NCBI GenBank assembly: GCA_016874135.1
Contig: VGVE01000009.1
Span: 1-51,890 of the forward strand
DNA: 51,890 bases
Direction of reading: 5' to 3'
Source of the DNA: Gammaproteobacteria bacterium
GTDB lineage: Bacteria; Pseudomonadota; Gammaproteobacteria; Pseudomonadales; Azotimanducaceae
Shown here: positions 37,472-48,218 of the stretch, in pieces
Position numbering within the stretch: the stretch's first letter is position 1
Layout of the letters: each line of letters begins with the position of its first letter
Made by a program: the position numbers and the translations under genes
Notes under the pieces: model-generated
What the model saw: the letters and a program-made list of their open reading frames with translations, nothing else
Told to the model about the DNA's origin: nothing
The model's database searches: none

Positions 37472-39178
37472 TCATTCGCTCCGGAACTGAAAAACTGAAT
37501 TTGCTGCGCGGGCGTCGCAGCGACTCGCCGCGTACCCGGCATGATCTCGAACTGTGGATCAAAGTTGACCAGCACCCCCGCAAGCTGCATCAACACACCC
37601 ACATTACCTTCAACTTTCGCCACACCCGACTGTACCTGCTCGGCCAGCGTGGATTGACCGATGATGACGTTTTCGCGATCCGCGCGGTTGATCGTCATCA
37701 CCGCATCCAGTTGCGGCGACTGATACCCCGGCAAAGACGTCAACGTCCCGCCACTCATTTCGATGACAAATTTCTCACCGTTGTCAGGTGTGATGAAATT
37801 GAGGGTGAACTTCAGCGCATCGGCCTTGTTCGAATCCACCCGGATTGCCACACCTTCCCAGAACTGTTGGGTGGCCAGGCCGCGCATCAGATCAGAGGCG
37901 AGCCGCACCGGACCAGTGGCTGCGACGTAGCCGTTACGAAGCTCCATTGCCGCCACAAGATGGACGTTACGTATGCTGGTGCTCTCGTACTGATAGCCCA
38001 GCTGCTCAAAACTGTCTGCGAGCAGATCCTTGGCGGTTTGGTTGCCAGGTTCCGCGTACACCAGCTTGTTGAGCAGCTCAACCGCATGGCGATATTGGCC
38101 TTCTACATGCAGCGCCCTGGCTTTCTCCAGGATGGCAGTCGCCCCACCCATCATCTCCACATAAAGCGGTGCAGACTCCTCCGGGGACAATGGTGCCAAC
38201 GTGGAGGGGTTGCCGTCCCAATAACCGAGATAACGATTCAGCACGCCACGCGAGTTGTGGAATTCAGAGCCGTGGTACTGATGGACCGCCCAGCGTTGGC
38301 GAAGCGACTCCGGCACACGGTAGCGGTTATGGATCTGGTTGATGGTCACACCCTCGTTGGCGAGATGCAGGACCTGGTTGTTGAGGTTTGAATACGCATC
38401 ACGCTGGGTTCGCAGCACCTCCTGGATGCGTGTATTGCCCCAGCGTGGCCAGTTGTGGGAGGCGAGCATGACTTCGGCTTCATAACCAAACCGGTAGGGC
38501 TGCATTGATGTGATTGGCCCAAGCGAGTGCATCGCGTATGAGTATGCCTCGCAGCGTGTAGATGTTGTGAATCATGCCGGTGACATTCTCTGCCGCCCAG
38601 AACGCCTTGTGCTCAGGAATCAGGGTGTTCATTTCCGCCGGCGACTCCGTGCCTGGCGTGTTCTGGAACACGAGGGTGACTCCATCGACGACCAGCTCTT
38701 CAAAATCCTCCTCAATCTCCCGCGTCGATGCGATCAGACTGGCAGCGGCACCCTGACCGGACTTGCCGATGGCCGAATCCACATAACCATACGGGGAAGA
38801 CGGCAAGGCATTGGCGTACTGGTACTGCGCGCGTCGCAACATCGCCGTTCCGGCATAGACGTTCTCGGAAACGGCATGATCCAGAAAGCCTACCTGCGCA
38901 ATGATCTGTATCTTGCCGGATTTCACATCGGCCTCATCAACCACGCCGCGGATGCCGCCGAAGTGCTTGATATGAGCATGGGAATACACCACTGCAACTA
39001 CAGGTCTCTTGTGGAGGTGTTTCTCAGCGAGCGCCATTGCCGCACGTACTGCATCGGCATTGGTCATCACATCGAAGACGATCCAGCCGGTTTTGCCTTT
39101 CACGAGCGTGAGAACTGGCGCAAGCGGCAATTGAATCGACCCAGGTAAAACGCTCACGAGAACAGTATCTTTCGACAC
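37468..39178 (-). pseudogene. Alkyl sulfatase (SdsA1-like metallo-beta-lactamase fold) pseudogene
   Basis: Two overlapping frames make up one alkyl sulfatase. The first (39178-38480) has TGWIVFDVMTNADA, LDHAVSENVYAGTAM, and TPGTESPAEMN; the second (from about 38503) has the continuation YRFGYEAEVMLASHNWPRWG, the dimerisation part and the SCP2-like C-terminus. One extra C in a CCC run (about 38502-38504) shifts the frame; without it INAA-YRFGYEAEVM reads through. The metal motif HxHxDH is HAHIKH, with Lys for Asp. The first 100 or so family residues are missing. It is inactive by three criteria. Confidence 0.85.
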
Positions 39179-39239
39179 ACGTCGATACCCGCTGCAACCT
39201 GCTCTTTACGTGCTCTGCCCACGCGGGTACAAGACTAAC

Positions 39240-41768
39240 ATGGACACGACCTTTCTGGCCTACGGCCCTGAACTCATCGCTGCCGCCAGACGTGGCCCGG
39301 TCATCACGCCAAACGAGCGACTTGCGCGGGAAATCTCCCGATTCCTGCAGAACATCGACGAACTCGCCGGGTTGCCGGTGGTATGCACCAGCTGGCGGGG
39401 GTGGCTGACGCGACTCTACGCAGGGTTCAATCGCAGACACGATCACCCCCGCCTGCTCTCCTCTGCCGGCTTGCGCCTGCGGATTGCAGAACTCGGAACT
39501 CCGGGCGATGAGGTGCCCATCGCACTGATCGAAGAAGCCTGGAACCTCTGCCATCAGTACCACCTGCAACCCGGAGGACTGTCCACCGCGGCGGAACAAT
39601 TCTTCAGCTGGCATCGCACCCTCTCCGACCGCTTGCGCACCACCCACACCATCAGTTCAGCTCAACTCGAACAACAGCTGTCGACAACGACACCACCCGG
39701 CACGGAGGTTTCCCTCGCGGGGTTCGATGATTTGAATCCGGCACAACAGCGGCTGCTGGTTGCCTGGCAAGGCCGCGGCATGGTGTGGACGCGTTTCGAT
39801 ACACCTGATGTGCCGCAGGCAAGCGCCATCCGCGTGGAGGTGCCGGCTGCCGCAGACGAGATCCGTCAGGCAGCGTGGTGGGCACACGACATTCTGCGGA
39901 AAGACCCCGCGGCGAACATCGGCATTCTGGTACCGGGTCTCGAATCCCGGCGGGATGCGGTGCTCAGGCAATTCACCGCGATCCTCGATCCTGCTGCGGG
40001 GTCAGCGTCCATACGGGTGGATGTCGCTGGTGGTACGGCACTCAGCGCTACGCCGCTGTGGCGGGATGCCGAGGTGCTCTTGCAGAGCCTTGTGCAGCCA
40101 GTCGCGACTACCCGTCTGCTGCGGATTCTCGGTTCAGAGCACTTGGCTCTGGAGAGCAGCTTCAGCAAAGGCAGTCTGCCGGCGCTCAGTACCCTGCAGG
40201 ATCTGGCTGTCGTTGGCGGTCATGTGCAGCTTCGTGGGCTTACCGAGCTGTTTGAGCGCACGAAAGACCATGGATCCCTGCTCGGTCACCTGGAGACTAT
40301 CGAGCAGCTACTCGACTTAGCCGGCTGGCAGCGAAGTGGTTCAGGATCTGTGCGGTTCCAGGTTCAACAAGCCACCGCACGTGCCATTCGTGCCTTCGCC
40401 GCGGAAGCCGCCTGGCATGCGGAGCCGGTTGACTTCAACACGACACTGGACCGTCTCTCCGCCCACCTCGGTCAGACTGTTCACGCACCGGAGCGGCCAC
40501 CTGCACCCATTCGAATCATGGGCTATCTCGAAACACCGGGGCTTGCCTTCACCCACCTCTGGATCACCGGTACGAGCGAATCCGCATTGCCGGGGCCGGC
40601 CCATCCCAACCCGTTGTTGGCTTCGGAAGCGATGCGCCTGGCAGGTGTGAAACGCATGGACGCTGCAAGTGAACGGGCGTTTACGCATCAGCTCGTGGCG
40701 CTATGGCGCTCCCAATCACAACATCTGGTGGTGTCCCATGCGGCACTCGAAACAGGCGAACACCTGTCCGGGTCACTTTTGCTGCGAGACATCCCATCGG
40801 TCGAGATCACTTCGTTTCCCAGGAGCAACGCCCCTGCCCACGCCTGGTTAGAAAGTCAGCGCGATTCTTCGCAGCCGTGGGAAGACGCAGAGATCAATGC
40901 CTACCCACCGGGGCGATTATCTGGCGGAACCGAATTGTTGGCGAACCAGGCCATCTGCAGTTTTCGTGCGTTCGGTTGTCACCGCCTCCGTCTCGCCGAG
41001 CCCGATGAACCCCATGCTCTGCTCGACCCACCGGAACGAGGCATGGTCCTGCACCGGGTGCTCGAAGAATTGATGCGCGCCTTTCCTGGCCGAGATGCCT
41101 TAAGCCGCGCCAGCCACGATGATTTCGAGCACTTCTCTCGGGAAGCATTCAGAGTGCTGGATCGACCGCTGCCCCGCAGCTTCGTCGAAGCAGAAATCAC
41201 CCGATTGCACGAGCTACTCGAAGCCTGGCAAAAACTCGAACTTGCCCGCGATCCTTTTGACGTGATCGATACCGAGCATCGCGCGGAGCTGGATCTCGAT
41301 CAGTGGCATCTCACGCTGAAACTCGATCGCATCGATCAGACGGACGCGGGCCCCATCATCATCGACTACAAGTCAGGTACACCGCGATCGATGAGCGCGC
41401 TATTAAATGAAGGCGCGGCAGCCGATCCACAACTGCCCGCCTATGCGCTGACACTGACGGACGCGGTCGGCGTGTTCTACTTCAATTTCGGCGATAAACC
41501 CGCAGCCCGCGGGATCTCCCGCATCGCTACCGGCATCGGCAAAGGAGACGTGATCGAAGACTGGGAAGAACGACTCACGGTCTGGCGGGAGCAACTCCTC
41601 GAACTCGTGCACGACTTCGTGAGTGGACCGGTGTATGCGACGCCTGCGGATCGCAGCGCGTGCACCCATTGTCACATCCGTCCGATATGCCGAATTGACG
41701 ATATTGGGGACACGTTGGATGAGGATTTCGACGGTGGCGCGGACAGTCTCCTAGGAAGTGAAACATGA
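39240..41768 (+). CDS. AddB-like PD-(D/E)XK nuclease, probable DNA repair protein
   Basis: The 842-residue protein has an inactivated-helicase-like N-terminal part and a C-terminal PD-(D/E)XK nuclease. The GxxxH-type block GMVLHRVLEEL lies near 605 and the catalytic core LDRIDQTD...IIIDYKSG near 709. Four Cys resembling the AddB Fe-S site are C in NQAICSF near 572 and CTHCHIRPIC near 810. I chose the ATG at 39240; a GTG at 39210 is in frame. It overlaps the helicase gene by 4 bp. It resembles the group named 'probable DNA repair protein' in proteobacteria. No RecC/RecD is nearby. Confidence 0.88.
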   Translation: MDTTFLAYGPELIAAARRGPVITPNERLAREISRFLQNIDELAGLPVVCTSWRGWLTRLYAGFNRRHDHPRLLSSAGLRLRIAELGTPGDEVPIALIEEAWNLCHQYHLQPGGLSTAAEQFFSWHRTLSDRLRTTHTISSAQLEQQLSTTTPPGTEVSLAGFDDLNPAQQRLLVAWQGRGMVWTRFDTPDVPQASAIRVEVPAAADEIRQAAWWAHDILRKDPAANIGILVPGLESRRDAVLRQFTAILDPAAGSASIRVDVAGGTALSATPLWRDAEVLLQSLVQPVATTRLLRILGSEHLALESSFSKGSLPALSTLQDLAVVGGHVQLRGLTELFERTKDHGSLLGHLETIEQLLDLAGWQRSGSGSVRFQVQQATARAIRAFAAEAAWHAEPVDFNTTLDRLSAHLGQTVHAPERPPAPIRIMGYLETPGLAFTHLWITGTSESALPGPAHPNPLLASEAMRLAGVKRMDAASERAFTHQLVALWRSQSQHLVVSHAALETGEHLSGSLLLRDIPSVEITSFPRSNAPAHAWLESQRDSSQPWEDAEINAYPPGRLSGGTELLANQAICSFRAFGCHRLRLAEPDEPHALLDPPERGMVLHRVLEELMRAFPGRDALSRASHDDFEHFSREAFRVLDRPLPRSFVEAEITRLHELLEAWQKLELARDPFDVIDTEHRAELDLDQWHLTLKLDRIDQTDAGPIIIDYKSGTPRSMSALLNEGAAADPQLPAYALTLTDAVGVFYFNFGDKPAARGISRIATGIGKGDVIEDWEERLTVWREQLLELVHDFVSGPVYATPADRSACTHCHIRPICRIDDIGDTLDEDFDGGADSLLGSET

Positions 41769-44700
41769 GCACTTCTCCCCAACTGGAGCTGCCTGACGCC
41801 GAAGAACGCGCCATCGCTGTCGACCCGGCGATCTCTGTTGTGGTGCAGGCTCCTGCAGGAGCCGGCAAAACGACGCTGTTGGTCGAGCGCTATCTGCGTC
41901 TGCTGAGCACGGTCGAGCGTCCCGAAGAGATCCTCGCCATCACCTTTACCATCAAGGCGGCCACGGAGATGCGCGAGCGGGTCCTGAAGCGCCTTACGGA
42001 TCCGGAAGATTCTCTGGGTCGTGCTGCCGCAGGGCGATCCGCCGCGCTCGGCTGGGGCCTCGATGAACACCCTGCCCGACTGCACATCCAGACGATCGAC
42101 AGTTTCGCTCGTACGCTGGCCACGAGATTGCCATTGGTATCCGGCATCAATCCCAGCACCGCCATCGCCGAGAATCCATCGATCCTGCACCAGCGCGCCG
42201 CCGCACGAACGATGCACCGTATTCATCAGAACCAGAACGTTGCTGCGACCTTGCTGCGGTACATCGAACTGTATGACAACCATGTAGGCACTGCGGCCAC
42301 CGCCCTTGCCGCGATGCTCGGCGAGCGCGAGCAATGGATCCTGCCGGTTTCACGGGCCGTGGGATCAGGTGCTGACGATCCCGATGAGCTGCGGGCCGCA
42401 CTCGATGCCGCGCTCGGCAAACTCCGGGAAGATGCCGTTGGCGCGTTGCACAGAATAATCGGCAGTGGTGCGATGGAAGAATTCCAGAACATCGCCGCTG
42501 CCGCGTTTCCGGAGGATGATCATGCCACGATCAAGACCGCGCGGCTCTTCCTGGTCAAAGATTACAAGTCACTGCGCAAAAGTTTTGGCAAGGACATCGC
42601 CCACCTGCCGCCTTCTCTCGGCGCCGGGATCAAAACGCTGGCGAAAGAACTGCAGGAGCACGACGCGCATCTGCCTTTCCGCAATCTTGCACTGTTGCCG
42701 GACGCTACCCTCGATGCGGTTGAAACACGGCACCTCTTCGACGTGTGTACCGCTTTGTTGTTGGCGCTCCAGGATCTCGACACCGAAAGCGCTTTGTCCG
42801 GAAGTGTCGACTTCACGGAAATCATGCTAGCCGCACGACGTGCACTCGAAACGACGGAAGGACCCACCGATCTCGCACTGGCACTCGACTACCGGTTGAA
42901 ACACATCCTGGTGGATGAATTCCAGGACACCTCAACGGCCCAGTTTGAACTGTTCAAACTGCTGGTTGCCGGATTTGAACCTGGCGATGGACGCACGTTC
43001 TTCGCCGTGGGTGACCCCATGCAGAGCATCTACGGCTTTCGTGATGCGGACGTTGCCCGCTTCTTTGAGCTACAGCATCAAGGCATCGCTGACGTCCGAC
43101 CGCAAAGCGCACGCCTGAGTGCCAACTTTCGCAGTGATGAAACTCTCATCAACTGGGTGAACCAGACCTTCGCGCGTGTACTCGGTGCGGTGGATCAACC
43201 ACAGACCGGCAAAGTTGCCTTTGCTCCGGCAAGTGCACGCAAGTCATCCGATTTGGCCTCGGTCACCGTCCGGCAGTTTGAGAATCCAGCTGACGAGATC
43301 ACCGCGATCATCACGCACCTGCAGGTTCTTCTTGCAGCCAGTCAAACTTCGAGCATCGCGATCCTCGTACAGACCCGCAATCAGTTGCCTGCCCTGCTGA
43401 CCGCACTTGCCAAGGCAGAGATCGCCTATACCGGTCGTGATCTGGATCGGCTCGCCTCGGTTCCGGTCGTTCAGGACATCCTGAACGTATTGACCGTTCT
43501 CGCGGAACCAGATAACCGGATCGCCTGGTTCGCGGTGTTGCGTGCCCCGTTCGTGGGTTTGTCGCTGAAGATGCTGGAGGACATCGCTGCGGAGACGGAC
43601 CTCGCCCTGTGGGTGCGTGAAAGCACCTCTGCCCAACCCGCAGTGCTGCGACTGCGCGCGGCACTGGCGGTCGCCGAAGCCAACCTGCATGAAGTCAGCC
43701 CGCGTGAATCACTGGAAACCTTCCTGTTTCATGCCGGCGCATTCGATGCCTGCGATACGCGCGCTGTCGCGAACGCACTTTTGTGTCTTGACCGCATCGA
43801 ATCCCTCGGTGCGCGCGGCTTTGATGTTTCTGAAGTGCGACAGTCCATCGCTGATCTTTACGCCGCACCGGGTGCACCGACGCGGCTGGAGATACTCACG
43901 GCGCACAAGTCAAAAGGTCTTGAATGGGATCACGTCATCCTGCCGTTCCTGGGTAAAGGCAGTCGCGCCGACAATGGGCCGCCGGTGCGCTGGCACGCCA
44001 TCGATGATGACCAACTGGTACTGTCGCTGCGTGACGGCGTCGCTTCTAAGTGGTTGAAGAACCGGGCAAAAGATCGCATCAACCACGAAAAAGGCCGGCT
44101 CCTGTATGTCGCCTGTACCCGGGCGCGACACACGTTGGCCCTGTCTTGGTCAGCGGAGAAGGAAAAACCCCGCGGCGGAAGCCTCGCGGCACTGATCGCC
44201 GATGCAGCGGAATTTGAAAGTGTGCCGTCTTCCACCACCCGGGGTGCCGGGATTGAAACGTCGTCTACTCCGCTTCGACCGTCCGCATTGCGTCGCCTGC
44301 CGGACGACTGGCGTTGGCGGCCACCTGCGGACGCCATACCGCCCGAACAGGAGATCGAAGAGGATCTCTCGTCTGCGGAGGATCAGACGCATGACCCCAT
44401 CGCTTCAGCGATCGGCGATTGTGTCCACATTCTGCTGGCGCGATTGGCAGGCACATCGTTACCGTCGAGCGCCTCGCCACTCGTGCGTCACCTCGAACCG
44501 GATTTACGCATGGCCTGCGTGTCACAGGGCGTCAGAGCGGAGAACATCGCCGGATGTCTGCAGCAGGCGCTTCGGTGGGCTGACCGAACGCTCGCCGATG
44601 ATGATGGCCGATGGGTGCTCGGGTCTTTCGATATCGCCGATGTAGAATCCGAGCACACTGTCGTACTCGACCGTCGGCTGATCACGGTCCGCTTTGATCG

Positions 44701-44914
44701 TATATTTGTGGATGACGCCGGCGTTCGCTGGATCGTCGACTACAAGAGCAGTTCGTTCAACGATGCATCGGATGCGGTGCTCCTTGCCGCTGAAATCGAC
44801 CGTTATCGCCCACAACTTGAGCGCTACCGTCGGATCGCCGAAGTGCTCTGGCCCGAGCCGGTGTGCACTGCGCTCTACTTCACCGCGCTCCCTCGCCTGG
44901 TGGTGGTCAACTGA
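41765..44914 (+). CDS. AddA/RecB-like UvrD-family helicase-nuclease
   Basis: A 1,049-residue superfamily-1 helicase. Walker A is APAGAGKT (29-36), motif II ILVDEFQDTS near 380, SANFRSDETL, ILTAHKSKGLEWDHVI and RLLYVACTRARHTLAL. The C-terminal region carries a RecB-type nuclease core with WIVDYKSS near 990, so the polypeptide probably has both activities. It starts inside the end of the nuclease gene (ATGA overlap), and the pair should form an AddAB-like end-processing complex for double-strand break repair. It converges on the MscK-like gene 13 bp away. Confidence 0.93.
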   Translation: MSTSPQLELPDAEERAIAVDPAISVVVQAPAGAGKTTLLVERYLRLLSTVERPEEILAITFTIKAATEMRERVLKRLTDPEDSLGRAAAGRSAALGWGLDEHPARLHIQTIDSFARTLATRLPLVSGINPSTAIAENPSILHQRAAARTMHRIHQNQNVAATLLRYIELYDNHVGTAATALAAMLGEREQWILPVSRAVGSGADDPDELRAALDAALGKLREDAVGALHRIIGSGAMEEFQNIAAAAFPEDDHATIKTARLFLVKDYKSLRKSFGKDIAHLPPSLGAGIKTLAKELQEHDAHLPFRNLALLPDATLDAVETRHLFDVCTALLLALQDLDTESALSGSVDFTEIMLAARRALETTEGPTDLALALDYRLKHILVDEFQDTSTAQFELFKLLVAGFEPGDGRTFFAVGDPMQSIYGFRDADVARFFELQHQGIADVRPQSARLSANFRSDETLINWVNQTFARVLGAVDQPQTGKVAFAPASARKSSDLASVTVRQFENPADEITAIITHLQVLLAASQTSSIAILVQTRNQLPALLTALAKAEIAYTGRDLDRLASVPVVQDILNVLTVLAEPDNRIAWFAVLRAPFVGLSLKMLEDIAAETDLALWVRESTSAQPAVLRLRAALAVAEANLHEVSPRESLETFLFHAGAFDACDTRAVANALLCLDRIESLGARGFDVSEVRQSIADLYAAPGAPTRLEILTAHKSKGLEWDHVILPFLGKGSRADNGPPVRWHAIDDDQLVLSLRDGVASKWLKNRAKDRINHEKGRLLYVACTRARHTLALSWSAEKEKPRGGSLAALIADAAEFESVPSSTTRGAGIETSSTPLRPSALRRLPDDWRWRPPADAIPPEQEIEEDLSSAEDQTHDPIASAIGDCVHILLARLAGTSLPSSASPLVRHLEPDLRMACVSQGVRAENIAGCLQQALRWADRTLADDDGRWVLGSFDIADVESEHTVVLDRRLITVRFDRIFVDDAGVRWIVDYKSSSFNDASDAVLLAAEIDRYRPQLERYRRIAEVLWPEPVCTALYFTALPRLVVVN

Positions 44915-44927
44915 ATCAGCCTTGAGG

Positions 44928-47900
44928 TCAGGCACCGACTGCTGGCAACTGCCGCAGATTGACGTTCAGATGCGGATAGGCGATATCGATGCCGTTCTCA
45001 AGAAGCAGCTCATTGATGCGGATATGCAGCGCATCCTGCACCACCAGCCGATCATTGACCGAAGCAACGTACACCCAGAGCTCAAAGTCGAGAGAACTGG
45101 CCCCAAACGAAAGGAACCAGGTGCGCGGTTCCGGTTGCCGCATGACCTGAGGTGTTTCCATGGCAGCCTGCAGCAGCAACCGATGCATAAGTGCCGGTTC
45201 AGTTCCGTAATCGACACCAATGCGTGTGGTCATTCGAGTCACGGTATCCGTCAGCGTCCAGTTGGTGAGCTGACCGGTAATGAAAGTCTTGTTAGGCACC
45301 ACAATCTCGCGATTGTCAAAATCGACAATGGTCGTTGCCCGTGTCCGAATACGATTCACGGTGCCGGTGTATTCGCCGACCGTGATGATGTCACCTATCC
45401 GGAAAGGTCGTTCAAACAGCAGGATCAACCCGGAAACGAAGTTGGCGAAAATTTCCTGCAGGCCAAATCCCAGCCCCACGGTCAGCGCCGCCGCCATCCA
45501 TTGCAGCTGCGACCAGCGCATGCCGAACATCGAGAGTCCAAACAATACCCCGGCGATGACAATCGCGTACCGCAGAATGCTGGTGATGGCATAACGCACC
45601 GAGGCTTCGATCGAGATGCGCGACATCAGCCCGATTTCCACAAACCCCGGGAGGTTGCGTGCGGAAATCCAGGTCAGCAGCAGAATCAGCGCGCCTGTCA
45701 GCCCATCCATGGCGGTAACTGGCAGAAGCCCGGAACTGCCATCCGGACTGTCCACGTCCTGCACATGCCAAAGCGCATAGTCCTCGAGCAATCCTGCCGC
45801 CGGCAGAACATCCGACCATACGACAACCACGGCGACTGCAATGAGCGTCAGTCGCAGCGCTCGAAGCAGGCGGCTGGTCTGTTCATTGACCTGTTGCAGA
45901 GTAATTTCGCTCTCAGCTTCATGTGGCGCATCCGAGCCGTCTTCGTTTTGTGGCTTCGAACGCTGCCAGGCTAGTCGGCGCTCGCCGAGCAACATCCAGC
46001 GGCTGAGCAATCCCGTCAGGATCGTAATACACACAGCCGCGCTGATACTCGCGAGCACGGCCTGCAGGAGCACGGTCGCGGAGTGCACCCATCCAGCCAG
46101 CGCCAGAAGCCCAATGAACATCGGCACCACCAGCGCCGTCACCCGGACCACTTTGCGCCAGAAGGACGGTTCGACCTCGACGCCCCGCGTCACCCAGACC
46201 TGGCCGGGCGCAAGAATTTTCCAGCCCCCAAACGACAGGCAGCCACAGGCAAGGACCATGGCGATCCGCGCAGCCACGTCCGTTGCCAGATCAAGATTGC
46301 GCGCTGCAGACATAGCTACCACAAACCACAGCGGTAGCACGACCCAGTTGAAGGCAGGCATCCAGCGCCGCAGGCTTTCACGTCGCGATCTGCGCCAACG
46401 GAAGCGCGCATGGCCGAGACCTCGTTCAATCGCCGCGAAACGGATCAGCTGGGTGAAGAAGAATGGCGTACCCATCGACAACAGCCCGATTCCCATCGAA
46501 TCGCTGAAATTGCCGGGTTGTCCTACCTGCCGCAGAAGCAATCCGGTGAGACAGAAGAACACCGGCAGCGGTAACGCGGCAGCAACTGTCCAGGCCAACG
46601 TCCGCACGGTTGCGCGATAGTGGTCTTCGCGAATGTGGCGGGTGAAATGCGCTTCGGCTTCGATCTTCCTGACCGCTTGACGACGCAGCCACACCAAAGA
46701 TCCAAGAACCAGCAACGTGCTGATCCAACGCAGCGGGTGCGCCAGAAAATTGCGCCAGGCCAGGCTCAATGTCCTCGCGTATCGCGCAGGATCCAGTAAA
46801 TCAGCAAGCCCTGCAAAGAGACGCCCCAACCAGACCGTGTCTAATGCACCGTGGCTGCGGGTCCAGAGCAGATAACGGTCAAGCAGCGCCCGCATTTCCA
46901 CAGTACTGACGAGTTGCGCCGCAACCACACCATCCGTCAGCTCGAGCATCGAGGCTTGCCGGCGCAACACGTCCTGTAAGCGGCTGAGGACACCCCTGCG
47001 GGTTTCAAGCAGCGATATCAGCCGCTGGACATCCACTTCTTCTGCCGTCGTGGACGCGACGAGCGGCCGTTCCTGCAACTGCCTGATTTCTTCGGCGACC
47101 ACCACTTCCCTGAGCTTCAGTTCGGCAAGATCGCCGCGAACGTCATTCAGCTGTTTGTTGAGGCGCGCAGGGGCCACCAGACGCCGTCGTTCGCTCCACA
47201 GCCAGCGTCCTACGGATTCACTGTTACCGCCGAGTTCCATCCGAGTCGTACTGGCACGCAGTGCGTTTTCGATATCGACTTGCTGGCGTTGCAGCTGCGG
47301 CAGCTGATCGCGGTGACGCGTCAGTTGCCGGGTGCGATCGACGAGTTCATTGCCGAGTTCCAGGTTGTCGCTTGCAGTGGCAAGCAATTCGGCAGGCGTA
47401 CCCTCCGCCGACAATTCTTTGTGAGTGCCGCGCAGCGTGTCGATGAGCGCGGCGAGTTCAGCTTCACCACGAGTCGCGATCAGTGCCTGGAGATGGCCGA
47501 TGCGCTGTTCGTGACGCTGCTGTTCCCGCTGCACTCGCTGTACTTCGAGTTCGGTCAATTGCTGCCGTTCATCGTGGGTTTGCTGCTGCAGATCCAGCAG
47601 CGCAAGTTCGGCTTCGAGCCGATCCCGGTAAACCTGGTTTCGGTGATTCCGGATGCGCTGGATGAGATCCGGCGCATCATCCGGTTCAACTGAATTGGCT
47701 TCAAACTCCTCGAGTCGCTGCCGCAAACCCACGGCGACCCCGGCGGACTGCACCGGATCGAGAAACAGCGCCGCGAGGCTCTCGGCAAGGCGTTCTTCTT
47801 CACTGCGCAGCGCTTCAAGCGTCGCCCGTTCGCCGGCCAACAACCGCTCGAGCGTGTTCACTTCAGCCCGCTTGGAAAGCCGACGGGTCCACGAATCGAG

Positions 47901-48218
47901 TTCAGATTCAGGATCCGTCGCCATCGCCTGTTCAAGTGCGCGAACACGGTCTGGCCAGCCCGCCCGCGCCGCACGCAATGTGGTCAGCTCTTCTTCCGCG
48001 CGCAATCGCCCTTGAACATGCCCCGCGGCTTCATCGAACAGCCGTTCGCCGGATTGCCGCGCTGTGTCAGCAAGGTCCGCCTTGGTGAACTCCGCCTCCA
48101 GTTCGCTGTCCGAGGGTTCGGCCGCAAACGCAGACGGGATGGCACTCATCAGAACGAGGCACCCGATCCAGATCCGGCATCGGGTTTGCGGGCAATTTTT
48201 AAGGAAGGCAAAGAGCAT
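44928..48218 (-). CDS. Large mechanosensitive channel, MscK/MscM (KefA)-like
   Basis: A 1,096-residue protein. A signal peptide ends near AFA-AEPSD (32). A long helical periplasmic domain (about 35-480, rich in Glu/Arg/Leu) follows, then a block of hydrophobic helices and the MscS domain. The pore helix and beta domain read LGFGLQEIFANFVSGLILLF, FRIGDIITVGEYTGTV and IVVPNKTFITGQLTNWT near 915-985. Such channels relieve turgor under osmotic downshock. Length and order match MscK/MscM. It is monocistronic and diverges from the glycosyltransferase remnant. Confidence 0.9.
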   Translation of the reverse strand: MLFAFLKNCPQTRCRIWIGCLVLMSAIPSAFAAEPSDSELEAEFTKADLADTARQSGERLFDEAAGHVQGRLRAEEELTTLRAARAGWPDRVRALEQAMATDPESELDSWTRRLSKRAEVNTLERLLAGERATLEALRSEEERLAESLAALFLDPVQSAGVAVGLRQRLEEFEANSVEPDDAPDLIQRIRNHRNQVYRDRLEAELALLDLQQQTHDERQQLTELEVQRVQREQQRHEQRIGHLQALIATRGEAELAALIDTLRGTHKELSAEGTPAELLATASDNLELGNELVDRTRQLTRHRDQLPQLQRQQVDIENALRASTTRMELGGNSESVGRWLWSERRRLVAPARLNKQLNDVRGDLAELKLREVVVAEEIRQLQERPLVASTTAEEVDVQRLISLLETRRGVLSRLQDVLRRQASMLELTDGVVAAQLVSTVEMRALLDRYLLWTRSHGALDTVWLGRLFAGLADLLDPARYARTLSLAWRNFLAHPLRWISTLLVLGSLVWLRRQAVRKIEAEAHFTRHIREDHYRATVRTLAWTVAAALPLPVFFCLTGLLLRQVGQPGNFSDSMGIGLLSMGTPFFFTQLIRFAAIERGLGHARFRWRRSRRESLRRWMPAFNWVVLPLWFVVAMSAARNLDLATDVAARIAMVLACGCLSFGGWKILAPGQVWVTRGVEVEPSFWRKVVRVTALVVPMFIGLLALAGWVHSATVLLQAVLASISAAVCITILTGLLSRWMLLGERRLAWQRSKPQNEDGSDAPHEAESEITLQQVNEQTSRLLRALRLTLIAVAVVVVWSDVLPAAGLLEDYALWHVQDVDSPDGSSGLLPVTAMDGLTGALILLLTWISARNLPGFVEIGLMSRISIEASVRYAITSILRYAIVIAGVLFGLSMFGMRWSQLQWMAAALTVGLGFGLQEIFANFVSGLILLFERPFRIGDIITVGEYTGTVNRIRTRATTIVDFDNREIVVPNKTFITGQLTNWTLTDTVTRMTTRIGVDYGTEPALMHRLLLQAAMETPQVMRQPEPRTWFLSFGASSLDFELWVYVASVNDRLVVQDALHIRINELLLENGIDIAYPHLNVNLRQLPAVGA

